The notes beneath the pieces were generated by a model. The model was not told where the DNA came from, did not search any database, and worked only from the letters and a program-made list of their open reading frames with translations. DNA of 64,000 nucleotides, taken from contig OX393568.1 of NCBI GenBank assembly GCA_947652115.1, positions 16,331,525-16,395,524 on the forward strand, given 5' to 3'. This stretch comes from Blastomussa wellsi (lineage: Eukaryota > Cnidaria > Anthozoa > Scleractinia > Plerogyridae). Position numbers and translations under genes: made by a program. Shown here piece by piece: positions 36,642 to 50,400 of the stretch (position 1 is the stretch's first letter; every line of letters begins with the position of its first letter).

Positions 36642-38744
36642 CGTTTATATAGCTCTAGACTTTGGTTTTTGATGATAAACTGCTACATTTAAGTGGGAAA
36701 ATTGGCTTGTTTATCAAAAGTCGTTTGGAGCTATCAAATTGTTAGTCGCTTTAATGCAGTGAAAACGACGCTCCATCTAAATGCGCTACTCCCCGTACCT
36801 TCACAGTGCACTGAAGTAATGGATTGGAAAACACGGTGTTGTAATGAAAGATGTACGCGAGTGTATTGAGTCGAAGTCTTACTCAGTTTTCACACACTCC
36901 AGCTAGCATGGACTTCCCTCGTTGCTCATAGCCCTGCAAGTGTATCAAAATTAGGATAATGAATTAAATCCTCTTGAATTTCTTTAAAGCACCGTTTTCA
37001 ATCCTCTTAAGAACACAGGTTAATTGGTAAGCCCTTTGGATTGCGTCTGCCGTGCTCCTGCCAACTAATCCGCATTATGAAGACCGTGACAACTTACCCG
37101 CAATTTATATGTTTCTGCGAGGCTTGGCAAAGACAATAACTGGCGGACATTTCCGATACCGTATGGCGCTCATTGAAATTCCGCGTTTAAAAAATTTGCA
37201 TACAAAATGAAGATTTTGCTTCGGCTTTGAAAATTACTTCCTTAAAAAACAATATCAAACCTCCGAACGCTCGGCTTTGCTATGTAAACAAAAAGCGGCC
37301 GCCTTGTCGTTTATCATAGAGAAGAAAGATACTAATAAAATGTGTATTTAATAAGAATAAGTTACAAAGAAGCATTATGAACCATTTTCTTCAAATGCCT
37401 TCCCGGTTTACGGTTGTGTCCAAATCGAAATATTTTCAGCTTCAGGCGATTTCGTTTCAATGCACTTTTTTATAATATTATCGAAAACCCATTAGTTGTG
37501 TTGTTGTTATTAAAACTGCGAATCGCACCTGCAATAAAGGGGACAAATTTAAACGACAGTTTTCTTAAAAATTGTGAACTCGAAAATTATCAAAAATTGT
37601 TATTTCCGCTGAATTGGACTCTTTTGTTGTTTGGAAAATTTAATCTCAGGAGTCGACAGCGAATTTTATTGGATCTCTTTATTGGAATTAAATCACAAGC
37701 TAATACAAAGGTTATTTTCCTTCAACATTTATTACACTCAACACAAAAGTATCTATGTAATATACTTTCCCATTTAAAGCACAAAAGAGGAAAAAATATT
37801 CTGTTCGTGTCGTAGCATCAGCCTTAGTTTAATTAACTGCGTGTGTGGTACAAATAGAACAATTTGTCTTCTGCACGGAACGATAAGTTTGAAGATGTGC
37901 GAGAATTACTTTACTAAAATTTGAAGACAACTTCAAATAACTAATTGTAAACAGGTCTTAACAGATAACGTTTATTTTTTAGTTGTTCTTTTTTTTTCAC
38001 TCTGGCTTATAATGCTTTCTTCTTTTGTCGTAAACCTCTATTAGTAAAAATCGGCAGTTCGAGAACAATAAACCAACGCCCTAACTGGTATGAAACTGCA
38101 TCACTTCTAAGAATGAAAAAGATATATGGAAAATGGTATTAGTAAGGCGGCAAATATAATCCTAAGAGTTTTCTTTTCAAAATCTCAAACTGAAGATACG
38201 TAAAATGATGCTCTAGAATTTGTTCCTGTTTAATTGAAATTAGTCTTCAAAGCTCTTAAGGAAGTTGTCTCACAGCTCAGCTATTGGATCCTAGGGGACC
38301 GCCAATTTCTCAAAATGGCCACACGTAGCTTGACAAGCAAATTAACTATACGATCATGAAACACAACTCGAAGACAGAGTAACTTATTACATTGCTCAAA
38401 TGAAGTAGAGGGTGAGACATTGATTACAAACCTATATCTGAACAAGAAGTTTATCAAGATCCTTTGGTAATTCTGAGCTACGGGTCAGTTCTAAATTTAA
38501 GAGAATTCAGCTTAATCTAGCATCTCTTGTATCTGATGTGGCTATCGTTCACTTTGTCATGTAGACGGTAGCCACATCGTTTCGATTTCGATTACACTAT
38601 ACTGAACCGTATTTCAATTGAGAAAATTTAACGTTCATCAGTGTACGATCTAAGCTTGAAATTTGTAAAATCAAGCAAAACAAGTCCGGTGCTTTTTCTG
38701 CTTTTAACAATGAATGCGCTCAGATTGATTAATTGTGTTTCTTC
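36642..38744. other. Intergenic upstream of the GPCR
   Basis: The GPCR promoter and 5' UTR probably lie in the first few hundred bases, but I see no decisive element. A 133-codon plus ORF (37414-37815) is AT-driven with no family pattern. Confidence 0.4.
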
Positions 38745-39060
38745 CGCATCGATAGGAGAGCCAAAAAAGTCTGCATACGAGCCAAGTGGCCCATCAGGCC
38801 GTAGATTATCCAGGTTTCCTAAGCATGAAGCGTCAGAGAGTATTTCTAATTCCCCTTGAATGGGATCATAGTCCATCGCAGGGTTACCCCTCAGAAGTGA
38901 ATTCGCCGGTAAACTTTATACACCTGGGTGAAGAAAGGCACTACGAGAGTAAAGTGTCTTGCCCAAGAACACAACGCAGTGCCCCGGCTAGTCCCGCCAG
39001 GGCCCGAACCCGAACCGCCCAATCCGGAGATCACCGCACTAACCATTAGGCGTTGGCGCG
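38745..39060 (-). mobile_element. tRNA-derived SINE (V-SINE-like), copy 3, near full length
   Basis: On the minus strand the head reads ACGCCTAATGGTTAGTGCGG (A box) and GGTTCGGGTTCGGGCCC (B box). It is followed by CTTGGGCAAGACACTTTACT, TTCTTCACCCAGGTGTATAA and GGGGTAACCCTGCGATGGA, then AATTAGAAATACTCTCTGA and a tail near GGCTCGTATGCAGACTTTT. This is the most complete copy in the window, at about 310 bp. Confidence 0.8.
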
Positions 39061-41014
39061 TTATTGTTCATTGATCTTCCCGTCGAACAGCATCTTACTT
39101 AAATCGTCTCTCAGGTTTTACTCAATTCGAAATCGCAACAGCGTCGCTTCAATCTTCTACTGCGTCAATAAAGTACAGCTATCAGATCGCCCTAACCTGT
39201 AACATGATACGCTTTGCCATCTTTAACATTGGGATTAAAGGGAAGATAACATGGATTCCAAGCCCCGCATTGTTTTGAAAAGAAAAGCAGGTCATTATTG
39301 TACTTACTAGTTACTACCACCTTATACCGTAAAAGGAAGTGGCATCATGTCCTTCACTCGATATCTTTCATTTTCATTTCATTTATCCACTTTCTTTAAC
39401 ACTAAACCGCTGTAACTTACAGCTTAGTAGCTATGTCATTATATTTTGGATTATTTCTTGCGACGAACAAAATTACCCTTAAAACCTAGGAAATCTAAAA
39501 CTAATAGTCTGCTAAGGGTGAAAAACACCAAAGAGGTGATACAAAACCGAAAAGGAGCAATGATGGTTAAGGATGGAGAAGATTGATTGATTACAATTGA
39601 TTACAATTATTGATTTTTTTTTTCAAAATGCACGAACCGTGACGTAACTCCTTTAATGGTTGTATGGTTTCATCCGTAGGCTTAAAAGAAGTAAGAACCA
39701 TGTAAAAGGCCTTGGTTGTCGAAAAGGAAACAGATGCGTATGAAAAGCAGCCGTGGTTGGGAAGTGTCTGTGCTCTTCTCGGCCATGTTGTCATTATAAA
39801 TTTCCCAATACTACCCTGCCAGGTCAGTTTCTGCGAGCGTTAGTTGAGGTCACTGCTACAATTTTATGCATTCACTGACGTCACAGACGCACCCACAATA
39901 CTCTAAACGTTTGACCACAAAGGGCTATTTTTGGAAGAAATGTTGAAAATAGTAGTATAAAAACATTTCTTACAACAACAGGACATAAGTCACACGATTA
40001 CATTCTTTGTGAAATCTGTCTTGATCGAAAGCAGAGAACGCTTGAAATGTTACGCGACCCCTGCCAAAATCCATAAATGAACCAATTACTTCTATCTGTA
40101 TTGGGCTCGGTTGATAACCTCATCTAATAACATTGATTACCATATTGATACCGGAGTTGAAAGCTATAGCCGAAGATTATTTTTTTTAATTCATTCCGAA
40201 AAATTATTGCAAAGTATACCTTCCCGAGTCCTCTAATAACAAAATAAAGAAATACATGTTTTAAAGGGCCGACAGATCAAAATCTGAAAAATATGTTTTC
40301 GGTTAAATTCCATAGAGGGGAATCGAGCAGGAATGACCTACCTCAATCATTTACCGGCCTGGGAAACAATGATATCAGGCAATGAGGACAATATGTTGAA
40401 TTAAAAAATCCTGCGTTAATAATGCAGTCTTGATTATAGTGCAGTTCTCACGTATCAACATATTTGTTATTCTTTTATAGCTTACAGCTCTTTTTCTTGT
40501 AGGAGATGTCGACGTGATTTCAAGCGAAGCAACGTTTGATCAGTAATACTTTGCGCCATTCAAATACCCTATTCCGAAATTACATTTCACCGAATTATTT
40601 ATTTATTTTATTCTATTTTTGCCAGGCATTACTGTTTTCTTTCTCTGTGCATGCTAATTTTCTGACGATTAATTTCTGTCATTCCAGCTCGTCTCATATC
40701 AGTTTGATTACATGTGACAGAACAATTAAAGTGCATTTAGAAACCCGGCCGACCGTAATCTCCAACCTGCTGGCGTCTCTGTAATGGAATTCAAACTTTT
40801 AGATCAGTTACGAACCTGATAAACAGAGATACTAAGAAAACGACTAAAACGTCTGTTTTGGATTTTGCTAAAATATCTACAAATAGAGGCCTGAATAAAA
40901 TATGAAAAATGTTTCAAATGACCGAAGTCCAAGATCGCAAAGCCGAAATTACACAACCACGAAATCTGGAAGGGAAATAACTAAAATTTAAGTTAGGGAA
41001 TGGTAGAAAAAAAG
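39061..41014. other. Intergenic, no gene seen
   Basis: ORFs at 39591-39794 (-) and 40536-40784 (+) have no recognisable domains. No clear repeat ends are seen. Confidence 0.4.
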
Positions 41015-41555
41015 TACCGGAATTTATACGCGTTTCTCGTGCGCAGATAATTTTTATGTGCAGAAATCTAGACTTAAGTCTTTCTCTGCGTTTGGTACGA
41101 GATTATGGAACTGTCTACACCCTGACTGGCGTAACCTCACGAAGAGAGAAAAATTCATAAGTTGCTTCTAACTGCAGTTGGGATTGAGCACTATTATGCT
41201 GACGCCCATTCTCTAATATTGAATTTCAATACTTAGCAATTATTTTACCTTAAACTTCGCTTGCAGCCGTATATTTGCTCATTACTTTCCAGTTGTCTAT
41301 GCTCTTGTAATTGATTCTTTAATTTAGTAATGTAGTAATCTAATGCATAGCTTATAATGTAGTAATATTATAATAGTAAATGTAATCTTTTAGCTTATAA
41401 TGTTTAGGGTTTTATTTCTTGCTAATGCTACTAATAGTGTTTATTAATTACTGATACCGCCTAGATTAGCTGAGGCTAAACGCGGGTTTCATAAATTCTG
41501 TATATATTTTTGAAGTAAACAAAGTTTGTATTGTATTGTATTGTATTGTATTCTA
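41015..41555 (+). pseudogene. LINE ORF2 C-terminus and 3' tail with (ATTGT)n
   Basis: The frame from about 41022 reads KSRLKSFSAFGTRLWNCLHP then DWRNLTKREKF. After a one-base shift it continues KLLLTAVGIEHYYADAHSL to a stop at 41234-41236. That is the hallmark C-terminal segment of a non-LTR reverse transcriptase protein (FSxFGxRLWN). A 3' UTR of about 300 bp ends in (TATTG)n at 41525-41553, the expected insertion tail. It is 5' truncated. Confidence 0.7.
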
Positions 41556-43220
41556 AGAACGGATATTAAGTTTTTCTGTGGTCACAACTTACCCCAATGG
41601 AAGGGTTCTAAAACGTCCCATTCGTGTAGATTAGTACTGAGGAAGTTACACAAAAATTGTTGAAAAGCTACAAGATTTCACTGTTTCGACCTTTTAGCGT
41701 CATGTTACAGAATCTATTTTTTTTTTCTCCTAAAATTAGGCAGTGATAGTACTGTTTTACTATATGAGAACTGAAAGTTGTAATCACAGCGGCAAGAAAA
41801 CGAACTCCCTGAATTCAAAATACTTCGAATCCCCTGCGTAAATAAACTTAGTATATTTGTATTCTGTTTAAAGTTTCTCTAAGTAACATGTACTTACATG
41901 GATATATCTCTTGTCTGGCGAGAGGAACGTGCTGAGACAGCTTTTGTCGTTTTACTTTCGGGAAATACAAAATCACGAACATGCTCTCAACATCTGACCT
42001 ACCATAACCAAACTATCATCAAGAAAAATCTTCAGGGAAAGATAAGTTTTCAACACTGTATATCTGATACCTAAAGGGCACTGGTATAAAGTCTGAACTG
42101 ATATAGCGTTACACATAGAAACCTTGTTTTCCAAAGGAAATCCCAACTAACGAAATCTCTTGGCCTTTTTAACCACATTCTGAGGATTTTTTCAAAGCTT
42201 TTTAACATTCACTACTTATTGGCTTGGAGCGTTCTCTTGTTTATTCGACTTTCAAACTCTAGTTATCTTTTCTTAGTGTCTATGATAGTACTTGCATATC
42301 ATACCGATGAAGGCTTTTCTACACAAGTTAAACTATGGCAACGAACTTCGACAACGGGGACAACCAGTACTAAAACATTTGTCGGGCATCTCATGTTTGT
42401 CAGGCATCGCATCAGCCCTTTGGCTGCTTCTCTCTATACCTACTCACGTTAGCATGCGCTTCAACCTGAAGTGCTTTGCAATCTAGAGACTTGATAAACA
42501 GTCCGCTTTTCAGGGTCTACTCCCCCCTGTTGCAGTGCAGTGCTTGCTTCATTGCTATATCAGCTCTTAAGTGATGATCCAGATTAAGCAGAATCAGACA
42601 TCTTGTCCTAGCTTGTTCTTATCTACATCATCACATCATCAAGAATAATAAAAGAAATCCGTTGATGATAAAGAAAACGAAAATTTGCCATTTGTGTTTA
42701 AAGGAGGTATCCAGACTGGGCACATTCAGGAAACTGAGAATTGACATTGCCACAACGGCTACATTTTCTGCATGCATAAAAACTCTGTAACAAACTAGGT
42801 TATTTTTCAGAACACTATTTTCTTCAGACTTTATGGTATGTTTTCAAGACTATTTTTAAAGAATCCCTGTCACTCAGCCATCTGTTCAACATGTGGTAGT
42901 ATTGACTTGTAATGTCTGATCGTGTTCAAAAAGTGTACCTGTCCACGACTTCAATATTGTTGCCATTGTCTTCCTCCAGGGCCTCCTGGCTCTCTTAGCG
43001 GGCGGGGCCTGTGCACCAGAAACAAGTTGCTCTGGAGAAACTTGGTTTCATTGGCTTGATCTAGGCAGTTCCAAATAGAGCTTTTTAAGCTCGCCTACGG
43101 CAGCTCTAGCTAGTTTAACTAGCGCTAACCGGCTAGCGCATTTAAAAATGTGTTCTTGTTTATTTTCTGTACATTCAAAAGTGTGTTCTTGTATTGAATA
43201 TTCGGAACAACAGAAATTCT
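41556..43220. other. Intergenic, no gene seen
   Basis: Two ORFs overlapping at 42219-42486 show no domain. No repeat boundary is clear. Confidence 0.4.
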
Positions 43221-43982
43221 AAAGTGTATATGACATGAAAAATATTTTCTGCTTATTTGAAAGGCCTTTCGAAGTTTAGAAGAATGGCGTTTTTCTTTTT
43301 GAAATATCTTTTTCGCTTTGGAGATATTGACATTTTTCTATTATGCAAATTAGACCAGTGATGACGTCATATGGTTTGCAACTGAAAATGGTAAAATACT
43401 GAATGAACAAGATCTCTAAAACTATTAAAGCAGTGTCCTTAAAACTTGGAAAAAGAAATTTGCATCACAAAAGGAACAAAATGACACCCTTAGTATTGTT
43501 GCCATAGCAACTCTTTCAGCTCCAGTCTCTCTGACAAAAAAACGGATATCCCATTTGCAACCTCTAAAGTGAGGCAAAGCGTCCTAATTGAAACAGAGAT
43601 AAATCTTAATTCCCATTATTGGATTGGCTGCGGTAGACAAAAACTGGGTTTTTCAGTTTTTGTTAAAACAGCACCAGCGGCAAAACTGTTGTCATGGCAA
43701 CAGTAGTAAGGGTGTCTTTTTGTTTCTTTTATGGTGCGCATTTGTGGTGCCAGGTTTCAAGAACACTGCTTCAATAGTTTTAGAGATATTGTTTATTCAG
43801 TATTTTACCATTTTCAGTTTCAAAGTATATGACGTCATCACTGATCTAATTTGCATAATATAAAAATGTCAATATCTCTAAAACGATAAAAGATATTTCA
43901 AACAGAAAAATGCCATTCTTCTTAATTTTGAAAGGTCTATCAAATAAGCAGATGATATTTTTCATGTCATATACTCTTTAAA
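43221..43982. mobile_element. Fold-back element 3, about 760 bp
   Basis: Arms of roughly 300 bp. Outer ends: AAAGTGTATATGACATGAAA and TTTCATGTCATATACTCTTT. Inner pairs: TTATGCAAATTAGA/TCTAATTTGCATAA, GATGACGTCATATG/TATGACGTCATC, and GTTGCCATAGCAAC/GTTGTCATGGCAAC near the core. The arms have more mismatches than fold-back 1, so it is older. The ORF at 43624-43863 is repeat sequence. Confidence 0.85.
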
Positions 43983-46900
43983 GATCTATTGAACGAAAAC
44001 ATCATTTTCATCATCATTTGTCCTGGCTCTCCTCTGGGAGAATACGGCCATCGTTGAGCGAAGACATACTCAGACTTTATTCAGCTAGCTTCAACATTTT
44101 TGTACTCTATTGCTGTATAAAATTCTTTTGAGATGGCTTCAACAAAAGGAGTGTTAATATTATTTATGAGGCCTTTGGAAAAATGTAGTTTAGTTTTTCG
44201 TTTCCTTACCTTTAGACTGGCATCGTAATTTTACTGTGTGCAGAAGTTTATTTCATATTTTATATTACTGAGGTACTTGGTCATATTTGCTTGTTTGGCG
44301 GACTATTTCGCTTATACTTATTCCTCTGTTTACAACTCGAGTTGTAATGTAGTTAACAATATAGTGGATTTAAATTTATGTAGTTGGTAAAAAATTGCCT
44401 GTGGTATAAATGAAAGTTTGTGTTAGTATTATAAATGAAACAAACTGTCTTTTTCTTATTCAAAAAAGAAAATCGCCCAAGCTATTTCTTGCTAAACATC
44501 ACCACCATCATTGCTGTAAAACAAGGCACTGTCCCCACATATATTTAAAATAAGCTTGTGGCTTACAAGAACAATTTCTATCGGGGGTGGGGGGGGGTGA
44601 TGTTCCAAATTAAATAATTTTCTTTCTTTTAACTCTTTTTTAAACCTCTTAAAATTTCATTAAAATTCACGTGCATTAAGGAAACTAACAGTATAACGAA
44701 TTACACACTTCATGTTCACAAGTGGAGAATTATTGGATTCCAATCACAACGTGATTGTAAATTCACCACGGCTGGTATAAAGAGCATGACGCCTCAACCA
44801 AAAGAGTGTATTAATTCCATTCCGATGAATAGCGTTATTTTGTGGAGGTTAATAGTTTATTGTCAGAAATCTAATATTAGATTTAATGATCATTTAGATC
44901 ACACTCCTAATGTTTATAACAAGCATGACAGATTAATGGTGAAACCTAGCAAATTAGTTGTATTCAGAAAGAATGCACTGTCTAGAGTGTTTGCATATTG
45001 GAGTACTCGACTAAAACATAGAGATTCGTGGAAAGCTTTACCAGGGCCATTAAGTCAAAATGTATTTACCTACTTTAAGTATGCTCTGCTTGCTAGTCGA
45101 TTGCAATTAATGATGACATGTAAAAAGATACAGCTTTTGTCCTTTCCACTGCCGGAGAAAACGTCAAATCTCGAACGGACACGATCCAACTGAACATAAT
45201 TTAGACTACATCTTTCAAAATAATCGAAATAACTAATTACCATATTTTGCCCAATTCTGATGAAAATCTCCGCTTACGGAAATTGAAATGTCTCTGCAGT
45301 CCTTGTCAATCGGACTACACTGAGGAATGATGACCTCAAAACGCAATTTTTTTAATAATATCAGTTTCGAGCAAATTAATATAGTATCCCTGTGTGAAGA
45401 TATTTAGTCAATACAGTTGAAAAATTGCTTGCGGATAATCCAGTACTTGATAACGTTTGTTTTACTTTGTATAAAAAATGTTCTTGTTTTAATCAAAATT
45501 TTAATTTTCTCTAAAAGATACTCCCACCGATCAATTATCTATATTGTTTTAAACCTTTCCGGTCAATGAAAATGAGAACAAATTCACATCAGCTATCCAT
45601 AATCAAAATTACCATTTTCAGATTTTTAGACATAATCCTCAAAAAAGGAAACACGACCTTTCGTATAGAATGAATTTGAGTGCGAGGTATAAGTTTGGTA
45701 ACTGGTAATATTTGACGATTTGTGGGACCATATTTTTACCATGGGGGAAGACCGATATTTTCTGGGGGCCGGAATCTTTCTTTGGATTCTAATGAGTAGT
45801 GAACACGAAGAGAACCCATCACAGTCTAATAACACAAAACAAGTGTAGCATCATATATAATTGCTCTTTGGGAGCAACCAACACCTTTAAAATACCCTCA
45901 GTTCTTTTCATCTTGCTAAAAGTCCGAGTTTGGCTTTGAAATTGCAATGGCTTTATCCGAGTTTATCAAAATTGAGTCAAAATTGGAGCAGTCTAAGGAC
46001 TGGAAAACTAACCAACTTCGCCAGTTAGGGCATAGATACTATAAATCACAACAAGTAGGTTACGAGAAAAAACTAGGTCAAATTGGATACTAACTTACAT
46101 GTGAATTTAATCGCTATCCGATTTCGTCAAAAATCAGGGATTTTTGAGGAAATGATAAGGTTCATGACATTCTAATTTACTGCTTATTTTAATTATTACA
46201 CCTCTTCTGTAAAGAATTAAATTTGTGGGGTCCTTGGGATTTTTGGATAAAACGAATTAAACTGCAACCCACGAAAGTTCATGCATTGTCCGAGCCATTG
46301 CTTTCCGTACAAATTAAAATTGGCATCCTTTCAAGTTCCGTTCTTCCCATTTCCACATTACCATAGCTATTTTTATGATTGACAAGGTCACTCGACCATT
46401 CTATGGGCTTATAATTATAACCTTTGATGACTTTGTCGAATTTGGTAGTGCAGCTTTGCTTCGCCTTCGATTTGAATTTATATTTTTATTTCTTTGCGAT
46501 ATCGCAAAGAATAATACAAATCCAATAAAGTGTTTTTATTCGGCATCATCATTATCAATTAGCAGATTTTGTTAATAAATAGATTTACGATTGTTACTTA
46601 CAATCCATTGTAACTAAAATCGTGAGCCTAGCCTTTTTCGCTTCTGCTTGGAGAACATGTTTACTATAACTCCTTATATTTGTTTGATGGTTACTAATTC
46701 CTTCTTTAGTTTACAGCTTTCTTTTTAAACTCGAACAGTTGTTACGCATTTTCTAAGAGTGAAAGATATTTAAGAATATATTGCATTTGAATTCGTGCTC
46801 CAACAAATGGTACGGTACGTTTAATCAATTAGTTTTGGTCAAAAATGTTGTAATGCTTTTACTTGTTAGGTTGTCGTTTGAATGGTAATAAAATATTTTG

Positions 46901-47285
46901 TAAACATGATTTCACGCATAGATGAGACAATTAGAAACGGACTACTCGTTTTCATACCCTAATCTCCCAAGATCAGCAGTTCACAGAAATATTTCAATCC
47001 AAAATTAGGCCTCGGCACAGCCCCGGCACGCGCTTTGATTGACGACGAAGCTGTTTCAAATGTGAGTGGACAACTCGCTCTAGTTTTTTATGAGTATTTG
47101 TTAATTCAACCTCGCCTAGTTGAGTATTCATTCAACTTGCTGGGTGTGGTAGAGGTATGCCAGCAATTTTTGTATTACCTAACTGCCATTTGAAAAATTG
47201 GGAGAGCTTTTTGGCTTTACTTAAAAATTGAGGATTTTAGGACGCGAAAGTCGAAAGATAATCTGGAGCTGCAAATTAAAATTTC
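43983..47285. other. Intergenic; one ORF of uncertain origin
   Basis: A plus ORF of 135 codons (44786-45193) has mixed composition, with residues around RVFAYWSTRLKHRDSWKALP vaguely like the C-terminus of LINE reverse transcriptases; the match is weak. A G-rich run is at 44585-44597. Otherwise I see no genes or repeat ends. Confidence 0.35.
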
Positions 47286-47494
47286 AGTTATATATTTAAG
47301 CAATAGACCACAAGTTTCTATGGTTTATAAGCTTATAAACCACGCGGGATGTTGGCATCACACGAGAAGAATTTGTAAATCACGAGCCGCAGGCGAGTGA
47401 TTTACGAATTCTTCGAGTGTTCTTCCAACATCCCAAGTGGTTTATCAGCTTATAAACCATAGAAACTTGTGGTCTATTGCTTTTATATAATAAT
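47286..47494. mobile_element. Fold-back element 4, about 200 bp
   Basis: Left arm AATAGACCACAAGTTTCTAT, then GGTTTATAAGCTTATAAACC, pairs with the right arm GGTTTATCAGCTTATAAACC and ATAGAAACTTGTGGTCTATT. The inner arms continue with GGGATGTTGG/CCAACATCCC and a core palindrome at GTAAATCACGAG/GAGTGATTTAC. Weak inversion extends to TTATATATTTAAG/CTTTTATATAA. It is almost a complete palindrome. Confidence 0.85.
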
Positions 47495-50400
47495 TCAGAA
47501 GACGCGCGATTTTTCCACGAGTTTACTGGCACAATAAACCATAGCTGATTGACCAATCAGAGCGCGCGCATTGATTTGGTTATTATATAATTCTATTTAA
47601 CTAGTGATTTACTTTCACAAAAATGATGTCGGTTGAAGTTTCTCATCTTTTCTATTTTTCCCGAGCTTTATCGTTTCCTATTACGATTCCATGTGAAAGG
47701 GAAAACGACAAATATAAAAAATATCTATCCACATTCAAATCGTTGGTATAATGTACCGCCTTAAAACCAACAAGCTTAGTGGCCTTGTAGCGCTGAATAT
47801 TATGAATACGATGCAGTTTCATTTCATTCTGAATAACCAAGTAACCCAAGTGCGAGATCAGGAAGGACCTGGAAAACATCTTGACATACGCAGATTGAAG
47901 CAGTTTAATTTGGTTTTGTAATATTTGCAGTTTCGCATATCACCTGTACAAATAATAAGTGATGTGAGAAAAAGAAGTGTAAAGTAATCTTTCTTCTGAT
48001 GGATGCATTGTAAAAATTACTTACGAATTTGCAATTGAATAAGAGGATGTTTTATTCGGAAGTCGGTGGATAACAAATTTCTCCTAATTTATGTATCTGT
48101 ATTCAACGAGCTTGTCATTTGAAACAAAACATGAAAAATACATATAAATTAACTCTAAAGATGTCTCCAACCTGACAACTAAATAAATGAAGTTATAGTT
48201 GGCCCGCTTTCTTTGGAATTTATGCCACACCTTGATAAAATTAAAATCTAGGCTGATCATATAAAAACAAGGCGAGTTCACTATTGTGATTTCAGAATTA
48301 TTTCAAGTTATTTCATTCCGTGCAGACTCCAAGTACTCTGAAAAGAGTTATCTGTGTTAGAGATTTACCGTCAAAGTATAGCCTTGTAGAATATCAGTGA
48401 TAACAAGACTTCGCTGTGCATTATCAGTGTTTTGGCGGGGCATTTTATTTACTTGGGTCAATAACCAAATAGCCGAAATTTTAATTTAATTGCGTACTTC
48501 AAGATCGATTTTGTCCACGGAATAAGATTTAAATTTTAACTGGAAATCTCCACACAGCAGAATGATAATTATTGACAGGCCGAGATTTAAATGAAAACCC
48601 CAAACATTTCATTTCCAGTTCATGCATGGTAATTTCGTAATAGCCTAAACAAAACAAAAAAGATTCGAATTTTTTTCTGTGTTCATCGCCCGTAAACTTT
48701 TATAATTTTCATGATAGAAATCTGATCAGAAATCTCTATTGGCAAAAATCTTAATTTTTTTTATGAAGGCTGAATGAGTTTTGCACATGCTAATGACTTG
48801 ATTACGACTGAAATGAAAACATAACTCAGGGAATTTTCGCCTTGTAAAATAATATGACAATTTTTCCTAACAATTTGCGTTTTTAATCACCCTGTAGCAT
48901 AATTCTTCATTCTGTTCACCTTTGGATGTAATAAATGATAACATACTCTGGCGAAATGCTTTTCGATCTTTCCGCCGGTTATGAATAAATTAGTACTTTA
49001 GAACCACCGAAATAACTAGGAGTGAACATTAAATGGCCCGAAGCGTTTCGCCAGTGAACAGACCAAAAATTAAAACCTAAGATTTTTAATGTTTTTTAAT
49101 TTCTCACTTCCTGATTTTTGGTAGGGTGTATCTTGATGTCTTATCGAAGTTATTATAAAGCAAATCTGAGCAAACCAAGCTTCGTAAGTGAACACATTTC
49201 CCTTAATTAAAAATGACAGCAAAAAAATACACTGCATCCGTCCATAAGCAGATTTGGTGAACAGGAGAGAATCACAGCTATTTCATTAAGTTCAAACTAC
49301 TCGGCCATTCTTTTGGTATTTATTTAGTCAAAATGAATCACTTTACGAACCCTTCTTTTAGCATTCGTTAAACATTATAAATATATTACGTCGGAAAAAT
49401 ATACTGATTAACCGACTTGAAGGAACAATTTTAAAATTGGCTCTTCGAGGAAACAAAAATGGCACGTATATTTCAGACGACAAGCAATATCATGCAGGCT
49501 TTCTGTAGGTGAGACAGACTTTTCAGACTAATCATTATCGAAATTCGTATCCCCTAAATTTTGGATACTTTAGATATCAGTACAATGGCTACAATTCGAA
49601 GCCATACCTTGAGAACAGCAGTGTTCTTGTCGTTTTGTCTGTGAAATGGCTCTCTGATGTGTTACCACGTACAGGGTTGAGGAAAAATATTGCAAGGGTA
49701 AAAGCGGACCTGCTTTTAAGTAAGAATGATAAATGCTTGGAATAAATTATGCCCGATGATGCCTCATCAAGCCCAGGTAGATAAGACTAGTCATTAGCAT
49801 TCAATTACTAAATTCTATTGATGTTTTTCTTTAAATAAATGAAAGCATCGACAAAAGGTTATTATCGGTTGCGTTGATGGCAAATTCTATATTTCGCACG
49901 GAAAACCGGGAGAAAGTATTTGGAAGAATGTTACTGTGCAAATGACTTCGAAATCGAAAAAATACAAACTCGCTATTTTTGACCAACTTTTTAAATATTT
50001 TACATTTTTTAAGGCTTGAAGTTTTCAGTTCGGAAGACGACAATAGTCATAATTATTAAAAATACTTATATTATTTCCAACTCTAGTAAATTACCATATG
50101 TCATAATGCACATGCAACAGAATCCTTCATTTTACAGGAAAAATTAGAACGAAACTAAGATATAGGAAAATATTCGGTTATACAAACTTGAATAAAAGAG
50201 TCAAATCAAATTTTAAATTTCAAATCAGGCTAAAATTACACGTACTTCAAATCCTTCTTTGCATCATTCATTTATTTCCTCATTGTTCACTCAAATAGCT
50301 TGTTCGCCATTGAAATTATCATTCCAAAAACCCTTTTAAACTGCATTGCTTTCATCTTCTGGTCTCTATCAAATGCAAATTTATAGAGGAAATCTGTTTT

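Noticed and set aside
37414..37815. 133-codon plus ORF
   Set aside because: AT-driven composition, no domain, no splice or start context support.
44786..45193. 135-codon plus ORF as a gene
   Set aside because: Only a vague resemblance to LINE C-termini; too weak to call.
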